This document shows, in pieces, positions 1-8,473 of a DNA stretch of 22,068 nt. The position numbers were made by a program, and so were the translations under genes. The stretch is from contig JALSIO010000306.1 in assembly GCA_026989995.1 (NCBI GenBank), positions 1-22,068 on the forward strand, given 5' to 3'. The notes under the pieces are model-generated. The model was not told the DNA's origin. It was given only the letters and a program-made list of their open reading frames with translations, and made no database searches. This DNA comes from Myxococcales bacterium (lineage in GTDB: Bacteria > Myxococcota_A > UBA9160 > JALSIO01). The stretch's first letter is position 1. Each line of letters starts with the position of its first letter.

Positions 1-1378
1 CGTGGGCCCGCGCCGCCGGGATCCCGGGAAGCACGAGCTTCTGGCCGGCCCGGATGCGGTGGCGGTTGCGGATGCCGTTGGCGGCCATGATCCGCGCCAC
101 GGGGATCCCGGTCCGCCGGGCGATCCGGGACAGGGTGTCGCCCCGCCGCACGCGGTAGATGCGATCGGGGATCTGGCGATCGAACCGAGCCGAATCCGGC
201 AGCGAGGCGACTGCCGCCGCGAGCGTTCCCGGGACCGACCCGACGGGAAGCCGCAGCACCGTCCCGGGCGGAATCCGCTTCTCGCCCCGCCAGACGCGGG
301 GCCGGAGAGCCGGGTTGTGGGCGCGCAGCAGCCCGAGGTCGACTCCGAGCGCGCGGGCGAGGGCGTCGGCCGGAACGAAGTCCGAGACGGGCACGGCCTC
401 GAGCTCTGCAGCCGCTTCGAGGCTCAGCGGGCCGAAATGGCGCTCGGCGTCGCGGGCCACGTCGAGGGCGGCGAGGAACTCGGCGTAGAAGTTCCGGGAG
501 GCGAAGCCGAAGGCCCGGCCGTCGTAGCGCTCCACGATGACGCCGATGTCGCGGGTTCCGAGCCGCTTCACCGCGCGCTCCACCCCGAGGGCGCCGTGGT
601 TGTAGGCCGTGATCGCGAGCGGCCAGGTCCCGAGCCGGTCGTGGTTGCGCCGAAGGAGGCGGGCGGCGGCGTGGGTCGCCGCGAACGGGTCGAGGCGCTC
701 GTCCACCGCCTCGTCGATGCGCAGGAAGAGACGGCCCGTGCCGCGGGTGAACTGCCACAGTCCGGCCGCACCGGCGTGGGAATGCGCGTGCGGATCGTAG
801 GACGACTCCACGTGGGGGAGGGCGAAGAGCTCGTCGGGCACGCCCTCCTCGGCGAGGACCTGCCGGATGTGGGGGAGGTAGCGACCGGAACGGATGATGC
901 CCTCGCGGAAGCGGTCGGCCTGGCCCCGCTGGAAGCGGATCCGCTTCGCGGCCTCGCGGAGCGTCCGCGAGGAGACGCCCTCGGGCCAGAGGGCGAGCAC
1001 CCGCCGTTCGAGCGGGTCGAGCTCCCCGCTTCGGGACCGGGCCAGGCGGAGCAGGGCCTCGCGGTACCGCTTGCGGGCGCGGTCGATGCGGCGCTCGCGG
1101 ACGCGCTTCGGGAGGTCCCGGGGGACCTCGATCACCTCATAGACCACGTCGAGGTGGCGGGCATCGTGGAGGAGCCCGGCGTCGGTGCCGATTTCGCTGT
1201 AGATGCGGGTCCAGAAGGCGATCTGCGGGGCGATGGTGTCGGGCCGGGGAAAGTCCTCGTCCCCAGCTCCCGCGCTGCCAGCGGGCAGCAGGAGGCAGGC
1301 GAGGAGCAGCCCGACGGGCCCGACCCCCAACCCACCGCGGCCCTTGTGCTTCCGCGTCGAGGTGCCGAGGTGCTGCAT
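1..1378 (-). CDS. MltD-like lytic transglycosylase with LysM, 3' end cut off
   Basis: Cleaves peptidoglycan glycan strands in the periplasm (family 1 SLT fold). Residues 1 to about 38 look like a signal peptide: a basic stretch (RKHKGR), a hydrophobic core, and an SAGA-GDED cleavage region. The SLT core includes HVESSYDPHAHSHAGAAGLW followed by QFTRGTGR. E191 is the expected catalytic glutamate, and ITAYNHG is the second family motif. Residues 408-451 form a LysM repeat (YRVRRGDTLSRIARRTGIPV to LVLPG) for glycan binding. The reading frame runs off the left edge, so the C-terminus, possibly with more LysM repeats, is missing. About 459 residues are visible; E. coli MltD has about 450. I chose the ATG at 1378 because GGAAGG lies 6 nt upstream; an in-frame ATG at 1393 is the alternative. 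It lies downstream of ffh on the same strand after a gap of about 185 nt with no clear terminator. Confidence 0.88.
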   Translation of the reverse strand, partial: MQHLGTSTRKHKGRGGLGVGPVGLLLACLLLPAGSAGAGDEDFPRPDTIAPQIAFWTRIYSEIGTDAGLLHDARHLDVVYEVIEVPRDLPKRVRERRIDRARKRYREALLRLARSRSGELDPLERRVLALWPEGVSSRTLREAAKRIRFQRGQADRFREGIIRSGRYLPHIRQVLAEEGVPDELFALPHVESSYDPHAHSHAGAAGLWQFTRGTGRLFLRIDEAVDERLDPFAATHAAARLLRRNHDRLGTWPLAITAYNHGALGVERAVKRLGTRDIGVIVERYDGRAFGFASRNFYAEFLAALDVARDAERHFGPLSLEAAAELEAVPVSDFVPADALARALGVDLGLLRAHNPALRPRVWRGEKRIPPGTVLRLPVGSVPGTLAAAVASLPDSARFDRQIPDRIYRVRRGDTLSRIARRTGIPVARIMAANGIRNRHRIRAGQKLVLPGIPAARAH

Positions 1379-1563
1379 CGAGGCCCTTCCCATCGGCAGG
1401 TCCGGCCCGCCACCTGACGGGCCATCTCCTTGAGGCTCCGGGGTGATCCGGAGGTGGGTGGCCTCGGGCGGCGGCCCGGTTGCGGGGCTGGGGGGAGCGC
1501 GAGCTTAGCGGGCCGGATCCGGGCCGGACCACCGTCCTCCGGCGGCCCGGGCTTCCCGCGGGG

Positions 1564-3036
1564 TCAGCGGCGCCGGCTTCGCTTCCGATCCCTCCGCGCC
1601 TGCTTGCGCTTGCGCTTCTGCTGGCTCCGGTTGCGGGCGGGCTGGCTCCGGCGACCACCTCCTCCACCGCCGAGCAGGGCGGCCGGATCGGCGCCACCGG
1701 GGCCCGCTCCCGCGAGCCGGCCGAGCCCTCCGCTGCCGAGGGAGGCCATCATCTCCCGCATCTTTGTGAAGCGCTGGATCAGATCCCGCACCTCGGAATA
1801 CTTTCGGCCGCTGCCGCGGGCGATCCGCGTGCCCCGGCTGCGGTCGATGATCTCCGGGCGCCGCCGCTCGTCCGGTGTCATGGAGTAGATGAGGGCCTCG
1901 ACCCGCCTGATCTGGTCGTCCTCGACCTGTTCGGCGAGCGAGCCCATGCCCGGGAGGCGGGCGAAGATCTCCTTGAGCGGGCCCATCTTCTCGATGGTCT
2001 TGAGCTGCTTCAGCATGTCGTCGAGCCCGAAGTGGCCCTTCAGCAGGCGCTCGGCGTCCTCCTCGGCCTCCTTCTCGTCGACCACCTGCTCGAAGTCCTG
2101 CACCAGCCCCACGATGTCGCCCATGCCCAGGATGCGGGAGGCCAGGCCGTCGGGTCGGAAGGCCTCGAGGCGGTCGAGGGCCTCGCCGGTGCCCAGGAAC
2201 TTGATCGGGACACCGGTCACCGCCTTCACGGCGAGGGCGGCGCCGCCCCGCGCGTCGCCGTCGAGCTTGGTGAGCACGAGCCCGTCGAGGGTCAGTCGGC
2301 TCGCGAACTCCCGGGCCACGTTGACGGCATCCCGGCCCATCAGGGCATCGCAGACGAGCAGGGTGTTGGCGGGCGCCACCCGGCGGTGGATCTGCTCGAG
2401 CTCCTGCATCAGCTCTTCGTCAACGGCCAGGCGACCGGCGGTGTCGTAGACCACCGCGTTGCGATCGCTGCCGCGCACCCGATCGCGGGCCTCCTCGCAG
2501 ATCTCTGGCGGCAGCTGCCCGGGGCGCCCCACGTGCACGGGCACGCCGATGCGCTCGCCGAGCGCGACGAGCTGCTCGACGGCGGCGGGCCGGTAGACAT
2601 CGGCGGCCACAAGCAGCGGTCGGCGCCCCTTCGCCTGGAGATGGCGGGCGAGCTTCGCGGCCACGGTGGTCTTGCCCACGCCCTGGAGCCCCACGAGCAT
2701 CACCGAGACGGCGCCGGCGGCCCGGGCGAGGGAGGTGTCCACCGGGCCCATCAGGGCCTCGAGCTCCTGCTGGCAGATCCGGACGAAGTGCTGGTCCGGC
2801 GTGATCCGGTGGACGCGTCCGCGGGCGTCCCGCACCCGGGTGCGGACCTTCTCGCCGAGCGCCCGCTCGCGCACCCGGGCCAGGAAGTCCTTGACCACCG
2901 CGTAGTCGACGTCGGCCTCGAGCAGGGAGCGCCGGACGCTGGCGAGCGCCTCGTCGATGGCGGCCTCGTCGAGCTCCCGGACGCCGGCGAGCCGCTCCCG
3001 CGCGGCAGTGAACCCGCGGGTCAGGGTTTCGAGCAT
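1564..3036 (-). CDS. ffh: Signal recognition particle GTPase Ffh (SRP54)
   Basis: Binds 4.5S/SRP RNA and signal sequences of nascent membrane proteins and docks with FtsY to deliver ribosomes to the Sec translocon. The protein has 490 residues. The N domain covers about 1-100. The G domain has P-loop GLQGVGKT (116-123), DVYRPAAVEQL (from 146), DTAGR (198-202) and TKLDGDARGG (256-265). The M domain starts near 310 and carries the RNA-binding helix segment SRGTRIARGSG (400-410). The P-loop has Val where most Ffh have Ser. A Gly-rich linker is followed by a strongly basic tail (KRKRKQARRDRKRSRRR). The ATG at 3036 has GGAGG 5 nt upstream. rpsP, a frequent downstream neighbour of ffh, is not present; a lytic transglycosylase follows instead. 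Confidence 0.98.
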   Translation of the reverse strand: MLETLTRGFTAARERLAGVRELDEAAIDEALASVRRSLLEADVDYAVVKDFLARVRERALGEKVRTRVRDARGRVHRITPDQHFVRICQQELEALMGPVDTSLARAAGAVSVMLVGLQGVGKTTVAAKLARHLQAKGRRPLLVAADVYRPAAVEQLVALGERIGVPVHVGRPGQLPPEICEEARDRVRGSDRNAVVYDTAGRLAVDEELMQELEQIHRRVAPANTLLVCDALMGRDAVNVAREFASRLTLDGLVLTKLDGDARGGAALAVKAVTGVPIKFLGTGEALDRLEAFRPDGLASRILGMGDIVGLVQDFEQVVDEKEAEEDAERLLKGHFGLDDMLKQLKTIEKMGPLKEIFARLPGMGSLAEQVEDDQIRRVEALIYSMTPDERRRPEIIDRSRGTRIARGSGRKYSEVRDLIQRFTKMREMMASLGSGGLGRLAGAGPGGADPAALLGGGGGGRRSQPARNRSQQKRKRKQARRDRKRSRRR

Positions 3037-3160
3037 CTTCTCCTCCGATGGCGCAGGGTAGCAGTCCCCGCGCCGCCTCCTTGCCCCGCTTCCCGGCTCT
3101 CGGCACCCTCGGCCCCGGCCGGTCGGCCCGGCCCGCAGGGATCGGGTGGGCCGAAGCGGG

Positions 3161-3197
3161 CCCTCCCCGGCCGTGGGGAGGGGCCGGGTCGCCGGCC
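3161..3197 (+). other. Two adjacent GC hairpins in the ffh/biotin-carrier gap
   Basis: CCCTCCCC (3161-3168) pairs with GGGGAGGG (3175-3182). Immediately after, GGCCGG (3182-3187) pairs with CCGGCC (3192-3197) across a 4-nt loop. They end just before the ribosome binding site of the biotin carrier gene, so they would lie in its leader. In such GC-rich DNA they may be chance; no promoter was convincing in this divergent gap. Confidence 0.3.
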
Positions 3198-3210
3198 GGG
3201 AGGGAGGTGC

Positions 3211-3426
3211 ATGGCCACCGAGGTGCAGGCCCCGATCACGGGGAACGTGTGGAAGATCGAGCGGTCGGTGGGCGACGAAGTGGCCGAGGAGGAGGTCCTG
3301 ATCATCCTCGAATCCATGAAGATGGAGATTCCCGTGGAGGCGCCCTGCGGCGGCAGGTTGGTGGAGCTTCGCGTCCGGGAGGGTGAGAGCGTGGAGGAGG
3401 GCGCCGTCCTGGCGGTGATCGAGTGA
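3211..3426 (+). CDS. Small stand-alone biotinyl carrier protein (TB7.3-like)
   Basis: A 71-residue biotin/lipoyl-attachment domain with nothing else attached. The hallmark ESMKMEIPV places the biotinylated lysine at K37. Gly-containing turns on either side (ITGNV, GGRLVEL) fit the half-barrel fold. Size and motif match the free biotin carrier family typified by mycobacterial TB7.3, which serves acyl-CoA carboxylase-type enzymes. The partner carboxylase is not in this window, so its substrate is unknown. GGAGG lies 3 nt and GGGAGGG about 6 nt before the ATG. Its stop overlaps the GTG of the next gene (GTGA), so the two are probably translated together. Lipoylation is less likely because MKM is the biotin-type context. 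Confidence 0.9.
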   Translation: MATEVQAPITGNVWKIERSVGDEVAEEEVLIILESMKMEIPVEAPCGGRLVELRVREGESVEEGAVLAVIE

Positions 3427-4265
3427 GGTGGAGCCGGGCGGCCGGTTGCCCGGTGCGCCCGCTCGCGGGCCCCGAGCTCGAGCGCGCCGAGGCGTTCGTG
3501 CGCCGCACGCCGCGGGAGGACCTCGTGCTCCTCGATGCGGTCGCGCGGGGCGGGGGCGGGCACGCGCTGAACACGGAGATACTCGGGGCCTTCGAGGGCG
3601 ATCGGCTCTCGGCGGTGGCCATGGTGCGGCCGGGCGTGGCGCTCGCTTCGGGCAATCCGCCGGGAACCGCCGAGCGTTTCGTGCCCTTCGTCCTTGGCCT
3701 CGGAAGCGGCCTCATCAAGAGCCCCGAGGCGGGCGCCCGGGAGCTGTGGGACGGTCTGCGCCGCCGCGGCGCCCGTTCGCTCCTCGAGCGGCGGGAGAAC
3801 GCGCTCCTCCTCGAGGCGGGCGCGGAAGCTCCCGCTGCGGATCCGCGCGTCCGCCCGGCGCGGGAGGGCGATCTCGGCCGCCTCGTGGAGGCGGCCCGGG
3901 CGAGCCTCCGCGAGGAGGGGCGCCCCGATCCCTTCGAGATCGACCCGGCGGGCTTCCGGCGCTGGGTCCGGAGCCGGCTTCCCTGCGCCCGGGTGCTCGA
4001 GGTGGGCGGGCAGGTGGTCTTCGTCGGCTATGCCGACGTGCAGCGCCCCGAGGGATGGCTGGTGCAGGGGGTGTTCACCTGGCCCGCCTGGCGCCGCCGT
4101 GGAATGGCCGAGGCAGGCATGCGAGCGCTCGTCGCGGAGGCCTTCGATGCGGGCGCGGACCACGTCCAGCTCGCGGTGGTCGAGGGAAACACGCCCGCCG
4201 AGCGACTCTACGCCAAGCTCGGCTTCCGGCCCTTCGGGGTCCTCCGGACGATCCTCTTCCGGTGA
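3423..4265 (+). CDS. GNAT N-acetyltransferase with DUF4081-like N-terminal half
   Basis: A 280-residue protein. The C-terminal half (about 140-280) is a GNAT acetyl-CoA-dependent acyltransferase: strand VQGVFTWPAW, then the acetyl-CoA pyrophosphate loop RRRGMA (224-229), then GNTPAERLYAKLGFRPFG (255-272). The N-terminal half (20-130: EILGAFEGDRLSAVAMVRPG, LWDGLRRRGARSLLERRENA) resembles DUF4081 domains that precede GNAT domains in actinobacterial proteins; this rests on pattern recall, not a search. The acceptor substrate is unknown. The start is a GTG overlapping the biotin carrier stop, with no obvious ribosome binding site, consistent with coupled translation. An internal GTG at 3453 is possible. 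Confidence 0.85.
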   Translation: MRWSRAAGCPVRPLAGPELERAEAFVRRTPREDLVLLDAVARGGGGHALNTEILGAFEGDRLSAVAMVRPGVALASGNPPGTAERFVPFVLGLGSGLIKSPEAGARELWDGLRRRGARSLLERRENALLLEAGAEAPAADPRVRPAREGDLGRLVEAARASLREEGRPDPFEIDPAGFRRWVRSRLPCARVLEVGGQVVFVGYADVQRPEGWLVQGVFTWPAWRRRGMAEAGMRALVAEAFDAGADHVQLAVVEGNTPAERLYAKLGFRPFGVLRTILFR

Positions 4266-4436
4266 GCTCTCGCGCTTCCCGCGTGCCGCGGCCCGCGCTT
4301 CGCGGCCCGGGTTCGGTGGTGGGCGGGCGGCGCGGCTGCGGGTCGTCGCGGGATGCCATGAGCCGCCGCGTGCGGTGCCTCCACGCGCGAGGGCGCGCGC
4401 GTTGCCGGCTTCGGGGGGGCGTGATACACCGGCGGC

Positions 4437-7193
4437 ATGGCAGGTGACTCCGGGTCCGATTCTTCCTCTCCCGCGCCTTCCGGCGCCGCCTCCCCCGTCG
4501 TCCCCGAGCCGATCCCTGCCGGTACCGATGAGCTCCGGCCGCGGTCGCGGCGTCGGTTCTCCCGCGGGGAGGGTCCGCCGCCGGTGCGCGAGGCACCCCC
4601 GGAGCTGGCCGATCCGCTCTCCGCGATGGCGCCTCGCTTCAACCTCTTCTTCCGGCTCTTCGCGCGGCGTTTCTTCTCGCACGTCGAGCTTCCCCCGGAG
4701 CAGGTGGCCCGCCTGCGCGAGCTCGAAGACGAGGGCGCCGTGGTGTACGTGATGCGCTACGCGAGCCGTCTCGACTACTTCCTGATGAACGAGCTCTTCC
4801 GTCGCCACGGGCTGCGCCTTTCCGGCTTCGCCAACGGCATCCACTTCTACTACTACTGGCCGCTCTTCGAGGCACTGCGGCGCGGACTCAGGCGGGTGGC
4901 GGGTCTGCGGCGCCTTTCGCTGCGCGCCGATCGGGGCGAGGGGCTCGACTACGCCCGCAACCTCGTGCGGGCGGGCCAGTCCATCTTCCTCTTCCTGCGC
5001 ACGGCCCGGGTGCGTTCGTGGTTCCGCGGTCGCCGCGAGGCGGTGGAGCTCGGCCGCGGCGATCTCGACGTCGTCGAGGAGGTGGTGCGCTCGAGCTGGA
5101 AGGCCGACCGGCCGGTGGCGGTGGTCCCGGTGGCCCTCTTCTGGCGGAAGGGGCCGCGGGCAGAGCGCCGCTACCTGAACCTGGCCTACGGCTCCGGGCA
5201 GAGGCCGAGCGACCTGGCGAAGATCGCCTCCTTCCTCGCCAACTACCGGGGCCTCTGCGTGAAGATGGGCGAGCCCATCGACCTGCGCCGCTTCATCGAG
5301 GAGCACCGGGGCGAGGGGCCGGTCACGGTCACGCGGAAGATCCGGCGCTCGATCATGCTCTACCTCTACCGGGAGGAGAAGGTCGTGGCGGGGCCCACGC
5401 TCCGCCCTCGTCACCGGGTGGAGGAGGAGGTGCTCTCGGACCCGCGTCTGCGGGCCGCCATGGAGGCCTGGGCCCGGAGCTCCGGCCGCTCGGTGGAGGC
5501 GGCCGAGGAGCTGGCCCGGCGGATCGTCCGGGAGATCGCCGCGGACATGAACTCCACCTTCCTGGCCGCCCTGAACCTCATCGCGACCTGGGTGTTCCGC
5601 CGCATGTTCGCGGCCATCGAGGTGCGGGGCATCGAGAAGGTGGCCGACTACGCCCGCCGGCACCCCGTGCTGCTGGCGCCGAACCACCGGTCCTACTTCG
5701 ACTTCCTGATCCTGTCCTGGCTCTTCTACAACCGGCACCTGGTGCCTCCCCACATCCTCGCCCGGGAGAACATGGCCTTCGGGCCCTTCGGCTTCATCTT
5801 CCGGCGGGCCGGGGCCTTCTTCCTGCGCAGGAACGTCGACGGGCCGCTCTACAAGGACGTGTTCCGGGCCTACGTGGCCTACCTGGTGAGGGAGGGCTTC
5901 ACCCAGGAGTTCTTCATCGAGGGCGGCCGTTCGCGCACCGGCAAGACCCTGGCGCCGCGCCTCGGCTTCCTCTCCTGGAACGTGGACGCCTTCGTCCGGG
6001 GCCATCGCCGGGACCTCTTCGTCGTCCCCATCGCCATCACCTACGAGCGCCTGGTGGAGGAGGGGGCGATGATCGAGGAGCTCGAGGGAGCGGAGAAGAA
6101 GGACGAGAGCGTTCTCGGGCTGGTTCGGGCGCGAAAGTACCTGCAGCGCCGCTTCGGCAGCGTCTTCGTGAACTTCGGCGAGCCCATCTCGCTGGCCGAG
6201 TTCCTCGGACCGCGGCGAGCCCTCCTCGCCCGGGGCAGCGGCCCCGAGGTGGAGGAGGAGCGCCGGAGGGTGGTCGGGGAGCTGGGGATGCGCATCGTGG
6301 AGCGCATCAACTGGGCCACGGCGGTGAACGCCACCTCGGTGGCCGCCTGCGCCATCCTCGGGGACGACCGGCGGGGGCTCTTCCGGGACGAGCTCGTCGC
6401 CCGCATGCGCGAGATCGTCGATCTGCTCCGGCTGGAGGATGCGCCCTTCACCCCCGCGCTCGCGCGCGACCTCGGCGACTTCCGCGAGTCCATCGCCTTC
6501 CTCCTGCGAAGCGATCTGCTCCGCGCCCTCTCCGACGAGCGCGGCGAGATCCTCTACTTCGACGAATCGCGGCGTCGGGCGCTCGACTTCTACCGCAACT
6601 CGATCCTGCACTACCTGGTGACACCGAGCTTCCTGGCCCGGGGGATCCTCCGGGACCGCTCGGAGAAGGAGCTGCGCGAGGACCTGGGCTTCTGGCTCGA
6701 TCTCCTCGAGCTCGAGTTCTTCGTGCCGCGCGGCGAGGTGCTCGCGGCCCACGTGGATGCCTTCGTGGATGCCTTCGAGCGCAACGGGCTGGCCGAGCGG
6801 GAGGACGGTCGGCTGCGGGCCACCGAGCTCGGGCGCCGGAGCTTCCGCTTCCTGGCGGCCCAGACCCTCGCCATCCTCGAGTCCTACTACGTGGCCTTTT
6901 CGGCGGTCTCCACCCTCCTGCCGGAGGGCCGCCCGCGCCGCGAGATCGAGAAGGCGGTGGAGGATGCCTTCGAGCGCTCCCGGATCCTGGGGGAGGTCCG
7001 CCGGCCGGAGGCCCGCAACCCCGTGACCTTCCGGAGCGCGCTCGATCGCCTGGCCGAGGGCGGGGTGCTCGAGCAGGTCGTCGAGGGCGTGGGGCGGGAT
7101 GGCCGCCGGCTGGTCCGGCTCCGCCCCGGTCCCCGCTTCGGGGAGCTCCGGGGCCTGCGGGAGCGTCTGGCGGCGGAGCTCTCCGACCGGTAG
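4437..7193 (+). CDS. plsB: Glycerol-3-phosphate O-acyltransferase, PlsB type
   Basis: Membrane-associated first step of phospholipid synthesis: acyl-CoA or acyl-ACP plus sn-glycerol-3-phosphate to lysophosphatidate. It has 918 residues against about 807 in E. coli. Catalytic block I is NHRSYFDF with H417 and D422. Block II is GPFGFIFRRAGAFFLRR (449-465). Block III is EFFIEGGRSRTGKT (491-504), and a block IV-like VVPIAITYE follows. An upstream segment (VVYVMRYASRLDYFLM, from 102) resembles a degenerate acyltransferase module with the His lost, which E. coli PlsB also seems to have (IMYVLPYNSKAD). Residues 1-60 are a Ser/Pro/Glu-rich, probably disordered extension. The ribosome binding site for the ATG at 4437 is weak; an ATG at 4626 would remove the extension. 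hisI starts 12 nt after its stop. Confidence 0.93.
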   Translation: MAGDSGSDSSSPAPSGAASPVVPEPIPAGTDELRPRSRRRFSRGEGPPPVREAPPELADPLSAMAPRFNLFFRLFARRFFSHVELPPEQVARLRELEDEGAVVYVMRYASRLDYFLMNELFRRHGLRLSGFANGIHFYYYWPLFEALRRGLRRVAGLRRLSLRADRGEGLDYARNLVRAGQSIFLFLRTARVRSWFRGRREAVELGRGDLDVVEEVVRSSWKADRPVAVVPVALFWRKGPRAERRYLNLAYGSGQRPSDLAKIASFLANYRGLCVKMGEPIDLRRFIEEHRGEGPVTVTRKIRRSIMLYLYREEKVVAGPTLRPRHRVEEEVLSDPRLRAAMEAWARSSGRSVEAAEELARRIVREIAADMNSTFLAALNLIATWVFRRMFAAIEVRGIEKVADYARRHPVLLAPNHRSYFDFLILSWLFYNRHLVPPHILARENMAFGPFGFIFRRAGAFFLRRNVDGPLYKDVFRAYVAYLVREGFTQEFFIEGGRSRTGKTLAPRLGFLSWNVDAFVRGHRRDLFVVPIAITYERLVEEGAMIEELEGAEKKDESVLGLVRARKYLQRRFGSVFVNFGEPISLAEFLGPRRALLARGSGPEVEEERRRVVGELGMRIVERINWATAVNATSVAACAILGDDRRGLFRDELVARMREIVDLLRLEDAPFTPALARDLGDFRESIAFLLRSDLLRALSDERGEILYFDESRRRALDFYRNSILHYLVTPSFLARGILRDRSEKELREDLGFWLDLLELEFFVPRGEVLAAHVDAFVDAFERNGLAEREDGRLRATELGRRSFRFLAAQTLAILESYYVAFSAVSTLLPEGRPRREIEKAVEDAFERSRILGEVRRPEARNPVTFRSALDRLAEGGVLEQVVEGVGRDGRRLVRLRPGPRFGELRGLRERLAAELSDR

Positions 7194-7205
7194 CCTGCCC
7201 GCCCC

Positions 7206-7595
7206 ATGGAGGCCCTCCTGGCGCAGATCGACTTCGCCAAGGGCGGCGGGCTGGTCACGGCGGTGGCCCAGGACGCCGAGACCGGCGAAGTGCTCATGGT
7301 GGCAGCCATGAACGAGCTCGCCCTGCGGCGCACGCTCGAGACCGGTGAGGTGCACTACTGGAGCCGCTCCCGCCAGGAACTCTGGCACAAGGGAGAGCGC
7401 AGCGGTCACGTCCAGCGGCTCGAGGGTCTCTACGTCGACTGCGATGGCGACGCCGTGCTCGTGCGCATCCGCCAGGTTGGAGGCGCTGCCTGCCACACGG
7501 GCCACCGGAGCTGCTTCCACCGCCGTGCGGAGGGTGGATCGCTGGTGGTCGAGGGAGCCCCCCTCTTCGATCCGTCCGAGGTCTACCGGCGGTGA
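7206..7595 (+). CDS. hisI: Phosphoribosyl-AMP cyclohydrolase HisI
   Basis: Third step of histidine synthesis: opens the adenine ring of PR-AMP to give ProFAR, in the cytosol. It has 129 residues and is the stand-alone form with no HisE fusion. Family motifs are [20 protein letters not shown] (50-69), metal-binding DCDGD (78-82) and [10 protein letters not shown] (95-104). C79, C96 and C103 are the expected zinc ligands and D78, D80 and D82 the magnesium ligands. Its TGA overlaps the GTG of hisG (GTGA), linking two histidine enzymes directly. The other his genes are not in this window. Confidence 0.97.
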   Translation: MEALLAQIDFAKGGGLVTAVAQDAETGEVLMVAAMNELALRRTLETGEVHYWSRSRQELWHKGERSGHVQRLEGLYVDCDGDAVLVRIRQVGGAACHTGHRSCFHRRAEGGSLVVEGAPLFDPSEVYRR

Positions 7596-8473
7596 GCGAG
7601 CGCCGGCTTCGGCTCGGTCTGCCCAAGGGCAGCCTCCAGGAGACGACGGTCCAGCTCCTCGCCCGCGCCGGCTACGACGTCCGCATCGGCCGGCGCTCCT
7701 ACTATCCGGCCATCGACGACCCCGAGCTCGAGTGCATCCTGATCCGGGCCCAGGAGATGGCCCGCTACGTGGCACAGGGCGTGATGGATGCGGGAATCAC
7801 CGGGCTCGACTGGGTGCTGGAGAACCGGGTGGATGTGGCCGAGCTCGCCGATCTGCGGGCACCCTGGCCGAACTACCGCCCGGTGCGGTGGGTGCTCGCC
7901 GTCAAGCGAGGCTCGGAGATCCGCCACCCCTCGGACCTCGAGGGCCGGCGGATCGCCACCGAGGCGGTGGGGCTGACCCGCCGCTACCTGGAGGACCGGG
8001 GCGTTCGCGCGGAGGTCGAGTTCTCCTGGGGCGCCACCGAGGTCAAGCCACCGGTGCTCGCGGATGCCATCGTGGACGTCTCCGAGACGGGATCGAGCCT
8101 TCGGGCCAACGACCTCGAGGTGATCGACGTGGTGCTCGAGAGCACCCCGCGGCTGGTGGCGAACCGCGCCTCCCTGCGCGATCCGTGGAAGCGCTCGAAG
8201 CTCGAACGCCTCCGCATGCTCCTGCTCGGCGCCATCCGCGCGGCGGACCGGGTCGGGCTCATGATGGATGTTCCGCGAGAGGCCCTGCCCAAGGTGCTCG
8301 AGCTCCTGCCCGCGATCGTCAACCCCACCGTCTCGCCCCTCGCCGACGAGAACTGGTTCGCCGTGAACACGGTGCTCGAGGAGCGGCTGGTTCGCGACAT
8401 CGTCCCCGAGCTCGTGGAAGCCGGGGCCCGCGGCATCGTCGAGTATTCCCTCAACAAGATCGTGGACGGATGA
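7592..8473 (+). CDS. hisG: ATP phosphoribosyltransferase HisG, long form
   Basis: Commits PRPP and ATP to histidine synthesis. It has 293 residues. The N-terminal signature is [18 protein letters not shown] (6-23). The PRPP-binding loop is [16 protein letters not shown] (158-173). Roughly residues 215-290 ([20 protein letters not shown] to VEYSLNKIV) match the ACT-like regulatory domain of the long, histidine-inhibited form. HisZ should therefore not be needed; none is seen here. The GTG start overlaps the hisI stop, and its stop overlaps the Nudix ATG (ATGA), so hisI, hisG and the Nudix gene are likely co-translated. Confidence 0.97.
   Translation: MSERRLRLGLPKGSLQETTVQLLARAGYDVRIGRRSYYPAIDDPELECILIRAQEMARYVAQGVMDAGITGLDWVLENRVDVAELADLRAPWPNYRPVRWVLAVKRGSEIRHPSDLEGRRIATEAVGLTRRYLEDRGVRAEVEFSWGATEVKPPVLADAIVDVSETGSSLRANDLEVIDVVLESTPRLVANRASLRDPWKRSKLERLRMLLLGAIRAADRVGLMMDVPREALPKVLELLPAIVNPTVSPLADENWFAVNTVLEERLVRDIVPELVEAGARGIVEYSLNKIVDG

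Noticed and set aside
1255..1330. Lipoprotein signal in the lytic transglycosylase (LLAC)
   Set aside because: The residue before Ala-Cys is Leu, unlike a normal lipobox, and the hydrophobic core continues past the Cys to an SAGA cleavage site.
1..1417. A plus-strand open frame opposite the lytic transglycosylase
   Set aside because: The minus strand shows a signal peptide, SLT motifs and LysM; the plus-strand product has no recognisable feature.
1513..1522. CCGGATCCGG palindrome between ffh and the lytic transglycosylase
   Set aside because: Only 10 bp, no T-tract and no further symmetry; not enough to call a terminator or operator.
4266..4436. Short GC stems (for example CGCGC/GCGCG near 4384-4397) between the GNAT gene and plsB
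   Set aside because: Five-base stems are expected by chance in such GC-rich sequence; no terminator-like or promoter-like context.
3021..7775. A 1,584-codon open frame on the minus strand across plsB, hisI and part of hisG
   Set aside because: It is antisense to genes with clear motifs, starts and stops; its translation is His/Glu/Gly/Arg-rich with no domain. Long antisense frames are expected at this GC content.
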